Source: Sporolactobacillus sp. STSJ-5 (GTDB lineage: Bacteria; Bacillota; Bacilli; Bacillales; Sporolactobacillaceae). Taken from it: a stretch of 64,000 nt of DNA. Positions 43,733 to 52,382 of this stretch are shown here, piece after piece. Within the stretch, counting starts at the first letter, position 1. Each line of letters begins with the position of its first letter. The position numbers were made by a program, and so were the translations under genes. The notes under the pieces were generated by a model. The model was not told the origin of the DNA. It saw only the letters and a program-made list of their open reading frames with translations, and made no database searches. Location of the stretch: positions 62,001 through 126,000 of the forward strand of contig NZ_JANFOJ010000003.1 of NCBI RefSeq assembly GCF_024385605.1. The letters run 5' to 3'.

Positions 43733-44499
43733 TGAAAGCAATTATTGTTGAGGATGAACAATTAGCGCGTGATGAACTTGAATTTTTAATTAAAACATAT
43801 AGTTCGATCGAAATTACAGACAGCTTTGAAGATGGTCTTGACGTGTTGAAATTTTTACAAGAAAACGAGACCGACGCGATCTTTTTAGATATCAATATTC
43901 CGTCTCTTGACGGTATGCTTTTGGCGAGCAACATCAGCAAGTTCAAACGGAAGCCGTATATTATCTTTACCACGGCCTATAAAGAGCACGCGGCAAAGGC
44001 GTTTGAACTGGAGGCTTTCGATTATATTTTAAAACCCTATGATGAAAAGCGGATCGCGCCGATGCTTGCCAAACTAGAGGCTGCCTTTCAGCGTGATCAT
44101 GGATTGACAGGCGAAGCGGCTGATCAACGCGAGCAAGCAGCAGCTCAAAATGAAACAATCGGTCCGCGGCGGATTAATCTGCGTCATGATGAGAAAATCA
44201 TTGTCAAAGATGTTGATGACATCTATTACGCTGAGGCAAGTGAAAAGGTAACGTTGGTGTATACCAATGATCAGCAATATACAATGCCAATGAGCCTGTC
44301 TGAATTTCAGACGATGCTGCCTCAGAAGCTGTTCTTTCGCTGTCACAGGTCTTATTCAGTCAATCTTTCCAAAATACGTGAAATTGTTCCGTGGTTTAAT
44401 CAGACCTATATGGTACGTTTGAATGATCTTAAGGCTGAAATTCCGGTCAGCAGAAGCAAAGTGAAGGAGTTTCGACAGCGGATGCATTTAGATACGTAA
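43732..44499 (+). CDS. LytT/LytR-type response regulator (LytTR DNA-binding)
   Basis: A 255-residue regulator. The receiver is residues 1-120 with Asp53 in AIFLDINIPSLDGM and Lys in FDYILKPYDE; the C-terminal LytTR domain is about 150-250 (DDIYYAEASEKVTLVYTNDQ, LFFRCHRSYSVNLSKIREI). LytTR proteins bind pairs of direct repeats upstream of promoters; the OFA transporter promoter is the natural target. Cotranscribed with the kinase. Confidence 0.92.
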   Translation: MKAIIVEDEQLARDELEFLIKTYSSIEITDSFEDGLDVLKFLQENETDAIFLDINIPSLDGMLLASNISKFKRKPYIIFTTAYKEHAAKAFELEAFDYILKPYDEKRIAPMLAKLEAAFQRDHGLTGEAADQREQAAAQNETIGPRRINLRHDEKIIVKDVDDIYYAEASEKVTLVYTNDQQYTMPMSLSEFQTMLPQKLFFRCHRSYSVNLSKIREIVPWFNQTYMVRLNDLKAEIPVSRSKVKEFRQRMHLDT

Positions 44500-44577
44500 T
44501 TATTCTGCTGGTCATACTTTGTTGAACCTTTTGCTGTAAAAAAAGTTACTGAATCGGTAATTCAAGATAGTGATAAA

Positions 44578-44612
44578 CAAACCGCTCAGTCGGAATAGGA
44601 CTGAGCGGTTTG
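44578..44612. terminator. Strong hairpin between convergent genes
   Basis: CAAACCGCTCAGTC (44578-44591) and GACTGAGCGGTTTG (44599-44612) are exact complements around a 7-nt loop. T runs are weak on both sides. It lies between the regulator gene and the methionine synthase gene. Confidence 0.75.
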
Positions 44613-44662
44613 TGCCATCTGATAAAGACTTGTTTGTTAAAAAGTCGGCTTTGACAATGGTG

Positions 44663-45793
44663 TTAATTGACTTTGTTCCAGATTTTTTTTGCGGTAGTGA
44701 CGACGAGATCTATTTTTGCCCATTGCTGTGCTTCCGTGAGCTTATTTCCTTCTTCGGTCGATGCAAAGCCGCATTGTGTGGACAAACAGAGATTTTTTAA
44801 TGGAACATACGCTGTTGCTTCTTCAATTCGTTTCTGCAATCCGTCAACGGATTCCAGTTCGGGAAATTTAGAAGTAACAAGGCCAAGGACCACTTTTTTG
44901 CCGGATCCTTCTTTAAAAATCTCTCCGAGCGGAGCAAAGTCGCCGGAACGCTCGTTGTCGTATTCGAGAAAATAACCGTCGAGATTAAGTTGAGCAAGGT
45001 ATTTTGCAACCGGTCCATAACCGCCGGAGAACAGGAATGTAGACTGGAAATTTCCGCGGCAAATATGGGTCGTCACGGTCAGATCTTCAGGAAGTCCCGC
45101 TAAAGCCTTGTTAATTACGGTTACACTGTCTTCGGCAATTTGTTCATATTTTGCCTTCTCCTCAGCATTCTTGGCATTAATAATCTGATCGATCAGAAAT
45201 GCCCAGGTTGTATCGTCAAGTTGAAGATAACGACAGCCAAGATCATAGAATCGCTGAATCGTTTGATGATAAGCAAGACCCAAATCTGTCAAGAATTCTT
45301 CATGTGAGTCGTAAAAATGAACGGCTTCGTCACTGCGATGGTCACGGAAATAGAGAGTCGGGCTGGGGATCGTTTGCTTGACTAGAATGCCTTCCGGTAC
45401 GATGCTCTGCATAAATTTAAATGCTTCAAAAAAAGGATGTTCCGGATTATAGGAAACCTTGTCAACGAAGCGCACGTTTGTATCGCGTGTTTTTGCCCCT
45501 TTGAATTTATAACTTGCATTTTGGGCATAGCTTTCAACACCATTTAATGCGGCAAGAAAATCGAGATGCCACCAGCTGCGGCGGAATTCACCATCTGTGA
45601 CAGCCTTCAATCCCAATTGGATTTGCTTCTCAACGATTTTCTTTATTGCTTCGTTCTCTACTTGAGTTAATGCTGCCTTGTCAATTTCTCCTGAGTCAAA
45701 TTTTTCCCGGGCGATTTTCAATTCGGCCGGTCGTAAAAAACTTCCTACCTGATCAAATCTGAATGGTGCTTGTTTTGCAGTGGTTACGGTCAC
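44663..45793 (-). CDS. MetE-like methionine synthase (YxjG/YxjH family)
   Basis: A 376-residue cobalamin-independent methyltransferase corresponding to the C-terminal half of MetE. GTG 45793 follows GAGGAGGAAACA; an upstream ATG at 45832 is less likely. It starts with FRFDQVGSFLRP. Zinc ligand motifs are TTHICRGNFQ (His and Cys) and STQCGFASTEEG. Families YxjG and YxjH make methionine from homocysteine with a folate or S-methyl donor; the donor here is not known. A SAM-I riboswitch controls it, so it is expressed when S-adenosylmethionine is low. Confidence 0.88.
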   Translation of the reverse strand: MTVTTAKQAPFRFDQVGSFLRPAELKIAREKFDSGEIDKAALTQVENEAIKKIVEKQIQLGLKAVTDGEFRRSWWHLDFLAALNGVESYAQNASYKFKGAKTRDTNVRFVDKVSYNPEHPFFEAFKFMQSIVPEGILVKQTIPSPTLYFRDHRSDEAVHFYDSHEEFLTDLGLAYHQTIQRFYDLGCRYLQLDDTTWAFLIDQIINAKNAEEKAKYEQIAEDSVTVINKALAGLPEDLTVTTHICRGNFQSTFLFSGGYGPVAKYLAQLNLDGYFLEYDNERSGDFAPLGEIFKEGSGKKVVLGLVTSKFPELESVDGLQKRIEEATAYVPLKNLCLSTQCGFASTEEGNKLTEAQQWAKIDLVVTTAKKIWNKVN

Positions 45794-45895
45794 TTCTGTT
45801 TCCTCCTCAAAATAGTTTCCTGGTTTAATCATTCTGTTGCAACTGCCTGATCGGTGGTATCGTCCGGAGAGATTGCTTTGACTCAGCTTTTTTTA

Positions 45896-45930
45896 TGCAA
45901 AAAAGCCTTCTTCAGGGAGAAGAAGGCTGC
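45896..45930 (-). terminator. Riboswitch-controlled terminator
   Basis: In the leftward transcript, AGCCTTCTTCTCCCTGAAGAAGGCT folds as a stem followed by TTTTTT. It lies between the SAM aptamer and the start codon and is the expression platform. Confidence 0.85.
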
Positions 45931-45940
45931 GCGTTCAAGT

Positions 45941-46048
45941 CTCTTCTTATCCCTCCGGCACATCTTGCCAGCTGGGATTAGCACCTTGTCGTGAAACGAC
46001 GGTTGCTGAAGTGTCATCGGGCCAGTCCCTCAACTTCTCTAGATAAGA
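45941..46048 (-). ncRNA. SAM-I (S-box) riboswitch aptamer
   Basis: On the leftward strand the S-box consensus is clear: P1 strand CTTATCTAGAGAAG, then GAGGGACTGGCCCGATGA, CAGCAACC, a variable stem, GGTGCTAATCCCAGCTGGC, AAGATG and the closing GGGATAAGAAGAG. Binding of S-adenosylmethionine favours the terminator at 45896-45930 and stops expression of the methionine synthase. Confidence 0.95.
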
Positions 46049-46196
46049 AATTATCGTTAAATTATTCGATTGATTTGTAGTTTACGACAAAATGAGATAA
46101 AATTCAAGACTTTTTATAAGTCTGTTGAAGAGTTTTAATCTGAAAATCGTATGAAATGACCCCTTCCTTACCATGGAAGTGTTCATCCATTAATTT

Positions 46197-46225
46197 CAAA
46201 AAAAAGCCAGCCTAATTTAGCTGGT
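46197..46225 (-). terminator. Terminator of PepSY/two-component cluster
   Basis: In the leftward transcript CCAGC-x8-GCTGG is followed by CTTTTTTTT. It ends the operon that starts at 49624. Confidence 0.78.
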
Positions 46226-46267
46226 TCATAGGACATACTTATTCGATTCGGTCACCTATCGAGTGAA

Positions 46268-46720
46268 TTAGTCCTCATCATCTTCGTCGTCAAAATCATC
46301 ATGATCGTCATCGTAATCATCATCATCTTGATCAACGGTTATTTTTCCGGTATTGGCATCGACAATGACATCCCTTGACTGGTCCTGGTTGATTACGATT
46401 TCAATGTCATAGTGGATTTGTCCGTCATCCACATCGCGGTCCATTTCAGTGGCAGTGCCGGAGTAAGCTTTTTCGGCAATATTGATGGCTTCTGAAGCTG
46501 AGATATTTGTCGGTGTCAACCCTCCGGAAGTTTGACTGGATGTGCTGCTTGATTGAGTTTGCTCGTTCGGCTGGTTCTCTTCTGCTGCCTCAGGCTGTTC
46601 GACTGTAACCGTAGCTTCGTCTGCCGAAGCCTGATTGGGTGATCCGGCAATCATTCCATAGGCGGTTCCTATTAAAACAATGGCACCGACAATGGCTGCA
46701 ATGGAAAGAATTCGTTTCAT
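46268..46720 (-). CDS. Exported PepSY-domain protein with poly-acidic tail
   Basis: A 150-residue protein with an N-terminal signal/anchor (IAAIVGAIVLIGTAYGMIAG), a Ser/Thr/Gln/Glu-rich linker and one PepSY domain (about 75-128, ISASEAINIAEKAYSG to DANTGKITVD). The tail of about 20 residues is nearly all Asp/Glu/His, which could bind Ca or transition metal ions. AGGAGG precedes the ATG. PepSY proteins are thought to restrain proteases or sense wall stress. Last gene of the two-component cluster. Confidence 0.85.
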   Translation of the reverse strand: MKRILSIAAIVGAIVLIGTAYGMIAGSPNQASADEATVTVEQPEAAEENQPNEQTQSSSTSSQTSGGLTPTNISASEAINIAEKAYSGTATEMDRDVDDGQIHYDIEIVINQDQSRDVIVDANTGKITVDQDDDDYDDDHDDFDDEDDED

Positions 46721-46846
46721 ATGAAAATCTCCTCCTAAAATAGATGATCTTTTGTTTACCTATTTATCTTATCCAGGGGAGATTAAGCTAAAAAAAGTGT
46801 CAGATTAAAATTTGATGAGAACGTGGAAAGAAAGGCTAAGATACTT

Positions 46847-47578
46847 TTATTCATCTTCATCAGGCTCATCCTCATCCTCTTCATCTTCGTCCTCGTTCTC
46901 AGAATCCCAGCTTACCGTCGTTTTTCCGCTGTACGCATTCACGTATACTTCGGCTGTGTCCTGCTTTGTTTTAATGGTCACTTTGTATTCATACTGATCC
47001 TCATTTTCTTCTAATTCTGAATGAACAATTTCTCCGTCAACCTGCTTAAGAGCGATAGAACGCGCTTCCTGTTCACTGATCACTGTTTCTAAACCGTCTT
47101 TGCTTGGCTGCTGAGTGTTCAGCACTGAACCATTAGCGGCATCAATAATGGTATGCACAGTTCCGCTTGCCGTCTGAATGGCTACAGAATACGCAGCTTT
47201 ACCATTTTCAGAAACCTTTTCAATGGATTGAACGTTTCCGGGAACCTGCTTTACGGCAATCGTTTTCGCATCCTCTTCAGTAATAGTATAGCGGTCAGAT
47301 GACGACGGTGCTTTAATGATCGATAGCTGAACAATTTTACCTGATTCGGCATCCATAATGACGCGGTAGCGGCCATTGTTTCTATCGAGTGTGACGACAT
47401 AGCGTTTCTCCTCAAGAACTGCTGAGCTTACCTTTCCACCTAATTGATGCACGGCCAATGTTCTGATTTTATTTTTTGGGAGCAGCTGCTCGCGTTGAAG
47501 GAATTGGATGAGTGCAACGGTCAGCAGAATAAGTGCGATCATTGAAAAAAGGAGCAGCATCTTTTTTCGACGATTCAT
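46847..47578 (-). CDS. Exported protein with three PepSY-like repeats and acidic tail
   Basis: A 243-residue protein. The N-terminal membrane anchor is about 8-25 (LLFSMIALILLTVALIQFL). Repeated PepSY units follow at about 35-90, 97-155 and 165-225, each ending D-A-x-x-G-K or N-A-Y-S-G-K. The C-terminus is a 17-residue Asp/Glu run. Its start overlaps the kinase gene by 4 bp. The order regulator, kinase, PepSY matches B. subtilis ykoG-ykoH-ykoI. Confidence 0.85.
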   Translation of the reverse strand: MNRRKKMLLLFSMIALILLTVALIQFLQREQLLPKNKIRTLAVHQLGGKVSSAVLEEKRYVVTLDRNNGRYRVIMDAESGKIVQLSIIKAPSSSDRYTITEEDAKTIAVKQVPGNVQSIEKVSENGKAAYSVAIQTASGTVHTIIDAANGSVLNTQQPSKDGLETVISEQEARSIALKQVDGEIVHSELEENEDQYEYKVTIKTKQDTAEVYVNAYSGKTTVSWDSENEDEDEEDEDEPDEDE

Positions 47579-48933
47579 TGGCTCACCTCCAATGAAATGG
47601 GGAGTACGACCGTGACAACGGTACCCATGTGTTCAATGCTTTTCAGTTTAATTTCACCGTGATGTGCAGCGACGATTTGCCTGGCGATCGCTAATCCGAG
47701 CCCTGATCCGCCAGTTTCTCGGCTTCGTGCCTTGTCGACGCGAAAAAAGCGATGAAATACCTTTTCCTGTTCCTTTTCAGGAATACCGATGCCTCGATCC
47801 TCAAAATCAATGCAAGCAGTTTGTTTGTCCCGTCGCACATGGACCTTAATCTCTTTTTGACTGTATTTAAGTGCATTATCGAGTAAGATAATTACTAATT
47901 GCTTGATTTTTGATGCATCCATATTGAAGATGGTTTGCGGCAAGTCGGATTCAACGGTGATTTTTCGTCCATATGCTTTCTCTAACTTATGTGCCGTACT
48001 TCGACACAATTCTACGAGATCTTCACGTTTCATCACAAGTTTTTCCTCGCCACGTGCGAGAAGAAGCATCTGGCGCGTCAGTTCCTTCATACGTAAGGAT
48101 TCGGAGTGAATGGCTTCGATCGATTCATCAAGCACGTCTTCTTTTTCCTTGCCCCAGCGCTTTAAAAGCTGCACATAGCTTTCAATGACGGTAAGCGGCG
48201 TTTTCAGTTCGTGAGACGCATCGGAGACAAATTGCTGCTGTTTATCAAAGTTCTCCTGAAGCTGGTCAATCATGGTGTTGAACGTGCGTGCCATTTGGTG
48301 AAGTTCATCCTTCGATTCATGCTTCAGTTCGATCTTTTGAAAATGATTGCTCTGCTGAATCCTTTTCATAGTATGAATCATGGCAACGATCGGGTTCAAG
48401 ATCAGACGGCTCAAAAGCTTCGCTGCGAAAAAAGTTGGAATCACGATCAAAAGTGAAGCGAGAACAAGAATTACTTTCAGCAGGTTCAGTGTTTGATAGA
48501 CCGTATCATTTGCTTGAATTATTTGAAGATTGACAATGGTTCCGTCTCGCCAAATCATAGGTACTGTGACAAATGCATGAAGCTGATTGTTAATATCAAT
48601 CATTTGCTCCAGTTCCCCTTGATAAAAATGATTTTCGTACCGGCGAAAGCGCGCGTCTGTTGCTGCGGCCAGCTTCGTTTTTCCACGCTGATCAATGATG
48701 CGGATCATACCTTCGGCCGGCAAATAACCGCGAATCATATGCTCTGGACTGACTTGAGTCGCATTTTCTGCATTTAATGCCGCCATCATCGTCGATGCCT
48801 GCTGAGAGGTACGATGAAGCTCGTTATTGAGAGTCATTTGTTTGAAAAACAGATAGACGGCACTGTTGGTCAGAAGAAGCAGGGCTACAAGCAGCGCGGT
48901 AGACAGAAGCTGAATTCGGGTCTGCAGTTTCAT
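47575..48933 (-). CDS. Sensor histidine kinase (YkoH/ArlS-like)
   Basis: A 452-residue kinase with transmembrane segments near 10-30 and 150-170, an extracytoplasmic sensor between them and a HAMP domain (about 170-225). HisKA has VSDASHELKTPLTVIESYVQ. HATPase follows with VIILLDNALKYS, then D-R-G-I-G-I-P-E and G-G-S-G-L-G-L-A. Closely coupled to the regulator (4 bp apart) and the PepSY gene (overlap), so the PepSY proteins are probable targets or modulators. Confidence 0.93.
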   Translation of the reverse strand: MKLQTRIQLLSTALLVALLLLTNSAVYLFFKQMTLNNELHRTSQQASTMMAALNAENATQVSPEHMIRGYLPAEGMIRIIDQRGKTKLAAATDARFRRYENHFYQGELEQMIDINNQLHAFVTVPMIWRDGTIVNLQIIQANDTVYQTLNLLKVILVLASLLIVIPTFFAAKLLSRLILNPIVAMIHTMKRIQQSNHFQKIELKHESKDELHQMARTFNTMIDQLQENFDKQQQFVSDASHELKTPLTVIESYVQLLKRWGKEKEDVLDESIEAIHSESLRMKELTRQMLLLARGEEKLVMKREDLVELCRSTAHKLEKAYGRKITVESDLPQTIFNMDASKIKQLVIILLDNALKYSQKEIKVHVRRDKQTACIDFEDRGIGIPEKEQEKVFHRFFRVDKARSRETGGSGLGLAIARQIVAAHHGEIKLKSIEHMGTVVTVVLPISLEVSQ

Positions 48934-48937
48934 TGGT

Positions 48938-49624
48938 TTACTCCTTTAAGACATAACCCACACCTCGTACGGTACGGATTAACGGATGGGCGAAGGGGGC
49001 ATCGACCTTTTTTCGCAGGTAACGAATGTAGACGTCGACGACGTTCGTATCACCATAGTAATCATATCCCCAAACCGTTGAAAGTATCTGTTCGCGCGTG
49101 AGCACATGTTTTTGATTCTGCATCAGAAACAGGAGCAGATCAAATTCACGAGCGGTAAGCTGTATGGTCTGCTTGTCGCGCTTAACTTCCCGGGACCCGG
49201 TTTGAAGCGACAAATCAAGAATCTGTAGTTTTTGGTTTTCTTGAATGTCTTCCGAATGTCGTGAGTTTCGCAGACAAGCGCGGATTCTCGCCAGAAGTTC
49301 TTCAATTTCAAACGGCTTTGTGATGTAGTCATTTGCCCATTGATCGAGACCGCTGACCTTGTCAATCACAGAGTCACGGGCCGTGACCATAATAATCGGG
49401 GTAGAACTGCCGGCGGAGCGAATCCGACGCAATACTTCCATTCCGTTCAGTTGCGGGATCATCACATCGAGCAAAATAAGATCCCATTTTTCAGATTGTG
49501 CCTTGTCCAGTGCTTGATGCCCGGTCGCGGCCTTATCAACGATATATCCTTCATGTTCGAGTTCAAGCTCAATGACACGAGCGATTTTTTGCTCATCTTC
49601 GACAACTAAAATCTTTTCACTCAT
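48938..49624 (-). CDS. OmpR-family response regulator (YkoG/ArlR-like)
   Basis: A 228-residue regulator; ATG 49624 follows AAAGGATT and begins SEKILVVEDEQKIARV. The longer frame upstream is not used. Asp53 in LILLDVMIPQLNGM is the phosphorylation site. The C-terminal winged helix has LTAREFDLLLFLMQN and ends VRTVRGVGYVLKE. The loop usually reading G-A-D-D-Y is W-A-N-D-Y here. First gene of the four-gene leftward cluster. Confidence 0.95.
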   Translation of the reverse strand: MSEKILVVEDEQKIARVIELELEHEGYIVDKAATGHQALDKAQSEKWDLILLDVMIPQLNGMEVLRRIRSAGSSTPIIMVTARDSVIDKVSGLDQWANDYITKPFEIEELLARIRACLRNSRHSEDIQENQKLQILDLSLQTGSREVKRDKQTIQLTAREFDLLLFLMQNQKHVLTREQILSTVWGYDYYGDTNVVDVYIRYLRKKVDAPFAHPLIRTVRGVGYVLKE

Positions 49625-49929
49625 TGATACAATCCTTTCTTTGGATGTAGGTTGCCAAATATTTGGAAGCCTGCAGTCTGTGCCAAGTATCGTCATGAAG
49701 CTTTTTGTACACGAATGTTTGTATACCATTATCTCATTTTTGGATGAAAGACAGCTGAAAAAAGCATTAAAAAATGATGAGAAACAAACAACAATGATCG
49801 ATTGGCTTCGCTTCTTATTACTTATACCCAATCGAAACAGCATTAAGTAGACAACTGTTTACAATTGTTTTCTATGCTCTGCATGCAGGACGAACAGATT
49901 TCGTACTTTTGAGTTGACAGGCATAACTT
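49625..49929. other. Intergenic interval between divergent units
   Basis: About 300 bp between the leftward regulator and the promoter of the aldo/keto reductase. It should hold the regulator promoter on the - strand. No gene or strong hairpin stands out. Confidence 0.5.
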
Positions 49930-49959
49930 TTGACAACGCTGTCACTTCTTTTTTACGAT
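49930..49959 (+). promoter_or_regulatory. Sigma-A-like promoter for aldo/keto reductase
   Basis: TTGACA at 49930-49935 and TACGAT at 49954-49959, spacer 18 bp, about 30 bp before ATG 49991. Another TTGACA is at 49914-49919. Confidence 0.6.
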
Positions 49960-49990
49960 AAAAGTAATCTGTAGGAAAGCTGGCGATCTG

Positions 49991-50932
49991 ATGGAAAAGA
50001 TTCAAATTGGACGGACAGAATTAACAGTTAATCCGCTCGGACTGGGAACAAATAAAATTGGTGGATACAATCTTTTTCCGAATCTTAATGATGAAACAGG
50101 CAAAAAAGTTGTTCAGACTGCGATTGATCAGGGCATTGAGATGATTGACACAGCTTTTATGTACGGGCTTGGGCATTCAGAAGAGCTGATCGGCGAGGTG
50201 CTGCAGAAAAATGATCGGCATAAGGTTATTGTAGCTACCAAAGGTGCACAGCAAGTGGCACCCGATGGCTCCGTCACTTTGAATAATACTCCGGAATTCT
50301 TGACTAAATCTGTGGATGAGAGTCTGAAACGGCTGCAAACGGACTATTTGGATATTTTTTATATTCATTTTCCGGATCAGGATACACCGAAAGCAGAAGC
50401 GGTCGGCGCATTGCAACGATTAAGAGAAGCGGGAAAGCTTCGAGCAATCGGTGTTTCCAATTTCAACTTGGATCAGGTTAAAGAAGCCGATGCAGATGGT
50501 TATGTCGATCTTGTGGAAAATCAATACAACTTGCTGCAACAAGATGCTGTCAAGGAATTGGTTCCCTATTTGAATGAGCAGCACATCTCTTTTGTGCCTT
50601 ATGAACCTTTTGCTGCCGCATTGCTGACCGGTCGTTATTCTCCGGAAAATTTGCCGCACTTCGAGGAGGGAGATCATCGCTTGAACATTGATCTCTACAA
50701 ACCGGATCAATTGAAAGCAAATGTTACAAAGGTTGAAAAGCTGAAACCAATTGCATCAAAATATGATGCGACCGTGGCTCAGCTCGTTCTTGCATGGTAC
50801 TTAAAGAATCCGGTGATTGGGCCGGTTATTCCTGGCGCGAGAACTCCTGAACAGCTGCTGGCAAACCTGCAAAGCGAAAGTCTCCAGTTGAGTGATTCTG
50901 ACTATACGGCCATTGAACAAATTTTTGCATAA
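49991..50932 (+). CDS. Aldo/keto reductase
   Basis: A 313-residue NADPH-dependent (beta/alpha)8 oxidoreductase. The catalytic tetrad is visible: Asp and Tyr in MIDTAFMYGLGHSE, Lys in VIVATKGAQQV and His in FYIHFPDQD. The C-terminal NADP-binding block includes PVIPGARTPEQLLANL. It reduces aldehydes or ketones; the substrate cannot be told. Monocistronic: own promoter and terminator. Confidence 0.92.
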   Translation: MEKIQIGRTELTVNPLGLGTNKIGGYNLFPNLNDETGKKVVQTAIDQGIEMIDTAFMYGLGHSEELIGEVLQKNDRHKVIVATKGAQQVAPDGSVTLNNTPEFLTKSVDESLKRLQTDYLDIFYIHFPDQDTPKAEAVGALQRLREAGKLRAIGVSNFNLDQVKEADADGYVDLVENQYNLLQQDAVKELVPYLNEQHISFVPYEPFAAALLTGRYSPENLPHFEEGDHRLNIDLYKPDQLKANVTKVEKLKPIASKYDATVAQLVLAWYLKNPVIGPVIPGARTPEQLLANLQSESLQLSDSDYTAIEQIFA

Positions 50933-50940
50933 CATTATGA

Positions 50941-50986
50941 AACAGCCGCTTGTGAGGCTTTCATCTCATGAACGGCTGTTTTTTTG
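50941..50986 (+). terminator. Terminator after aldo/keto reductase
   Basis: AACAGCCG pairs with CGGCTGTT (50973-50980), with an inner TGAG/CTCA stem, followed by seven T. Confidence 0.85.
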
Positions 50987-51084
50987 TTCACCAGGCAAAC
51001 GTGCTTTTTTCTATATACTAGTGATCTGTCTTTTTCAAAAAAAGATGGACGGACATAAGAATATAGAAAAGGAGCTGTCGAAAC

Positions 51085-52122
51085 ATGGCAAAATACAGTA
51101 TTCATGCCGGACATAATACATTTGTACCCGGTGCGCATGGATATATTAAGGAAGAAGTCGTGGATCGTAAAATTAAAGATGCAGTCATCACATATCTGCG
51201 GGCTGACGGTCAAACCGTTTATGATGATACAGACAACGAGGGTAAAACGCAAAATGAAAATTTGTCTGCAATCGTGCAGCATGTGAATGCCCATACCGGT
51301 CTCGCTTTAGCCGTATCCATTCATTTGAATGCCGGTGGTGGAACCGGAATAGAGGTTTATCAGTATGACAGTAAAACCGATGCAGCGGCCACACGCGTTT
51401 TAAATAATATTTGCGCGGTAACCGGACTGAGAAGCCGTGGCATTAAGAAAAATACAAGCCTTTATGTGCTTAGGAATACCAAATCGCCGGCAATTCTCGT
51501 TGAGTGCGGGTTTGTGGATACAAAAACGGATGCAGAGATTGTTTCATCTAAAACCGATGCAATCGGAAAAGCAATTGCTGAAGGAATTGTTAATAAGACG
51601 ATCACTGCAGACAATGCAGCGAATCAATCAGCAAAACCTGCATCTGCGACACAGACTGCGTCATCTAAGAAAAGCCCATTATTACAAAATAAATCAACGG
51701 GTTCTGCTGTCAAGGAACTGCAGCAGGAATTGATTAAAGCCGGTTATTCTATAGGCAAAGCGGGAGCTGACGGTATTTTCGGAACGGCTACTGAACGAGC
51801 GGTTCGTGCTCTGCAAAGCGATTATAAAATTGCGGTCGATGGTGTTGTCGGACCAGATACTCGGGCGGCATTGTCAAAAGCGGTGAGTCAGAAAGCGAAG
51901 GCGACAGGATCAACAGGAACGTCGGTAGTGACTTATCCTGGAACAGCGATCAAACGAGGCAGTCAAGGAAAAAATGTGGAACGGATTCAACGTGCGTTGT
52001 CACTGACTGTTGACGGTATCTTTGGTACGAAGACGGAGTCAGCTGTTAAGGCTTATCAAAAACGTCATGGACTGGCGGTAGATGGAATCGTCGGTCCGAA
52101 GACATGGAACATGCTGTTTTGA
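51085..52122 (+). CDS. N-acetylmuramoyl-L-alanine amidase (amidase_3) with two PG_binding_1 domains
   Basis: A 345-residue wall hydrolase cutting the MurNAc-L-Ala bond. Amidase_3 spans residues 1 to about 170, with zinc ligands His8 (IHAGHN), a Glu in KEEVVDRK and His in VSIHLNAGGG, and catalytic Glu in ILVECGFVDTK. PG_binding_1 domains are at about 205-265 and 283-345, the second ending W-N-M-L-F. No signal peptide, as in phage lysins and mother-cell lysis enzymes. The last 65 residues match those of the prophage endolysin at 17216 in most positions, so it is probably phage-derived or a sporulation lysin with shared wall binding. Confidence 0.92.
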   Translation: MAKYSIHAGHNTFVPGAHGYIKEEVVDRKIKDAVITYLRADGQTVYDDTDNEGKTQNENLSAIVQHVNAHTGLALAVSIHLNAGGGTGIEVYQYDSKTDAAATRVLNNICAVTGLRSRGIKKNTSLYVLRNTKSPAILVECGFVDTKTDAEIVSSKTDAIGKAIAEGIVNKTITADNAANQSAKPASATQTASSKKSPLLQNKSTGSAVKELQQELIKAGYSIGKAGADGIFGTATERAVRALQSDYKIAVDGVVGPDTRAALSKAVSQKAKATGSTGTSVVTYPGTAIKRGSQGKNVERIQRALSLTVDGIFGTKTESAVKAYQKRHGLAVDGIVGPKTWNMLF

Positions 52123-52136
52123 TTTAGAAACGAATG

Positions 52137-52166
52137 GAGCATGCACAAATGCATGCTTTTTTTGCG
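52137..52166 (+). terminator. Terminator after amidase gene
   Basis: AGCATGC, short loop, GCATGCT, then TTTTTT. Confidence 0.8.
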
Positions 52167-52382
52167 CTTGCATTCCTTTACGCGACCATGTGCTCATGCT
52201 TTTCGCGGTTTCACTTTAACGGGCACAGTTGCTGTCGTTCATACTTTGCAGCCAATCTTTACTGTCCCGTCATGACACTGATCCTGAACGTTTTTTGTAC
52301 ACGTCGATTAGATTTCATCTGTTCCGTTATAATGAAAAGAGAATTTGATTGTATTCTTCTATAACATAAAGGGATGATATTC

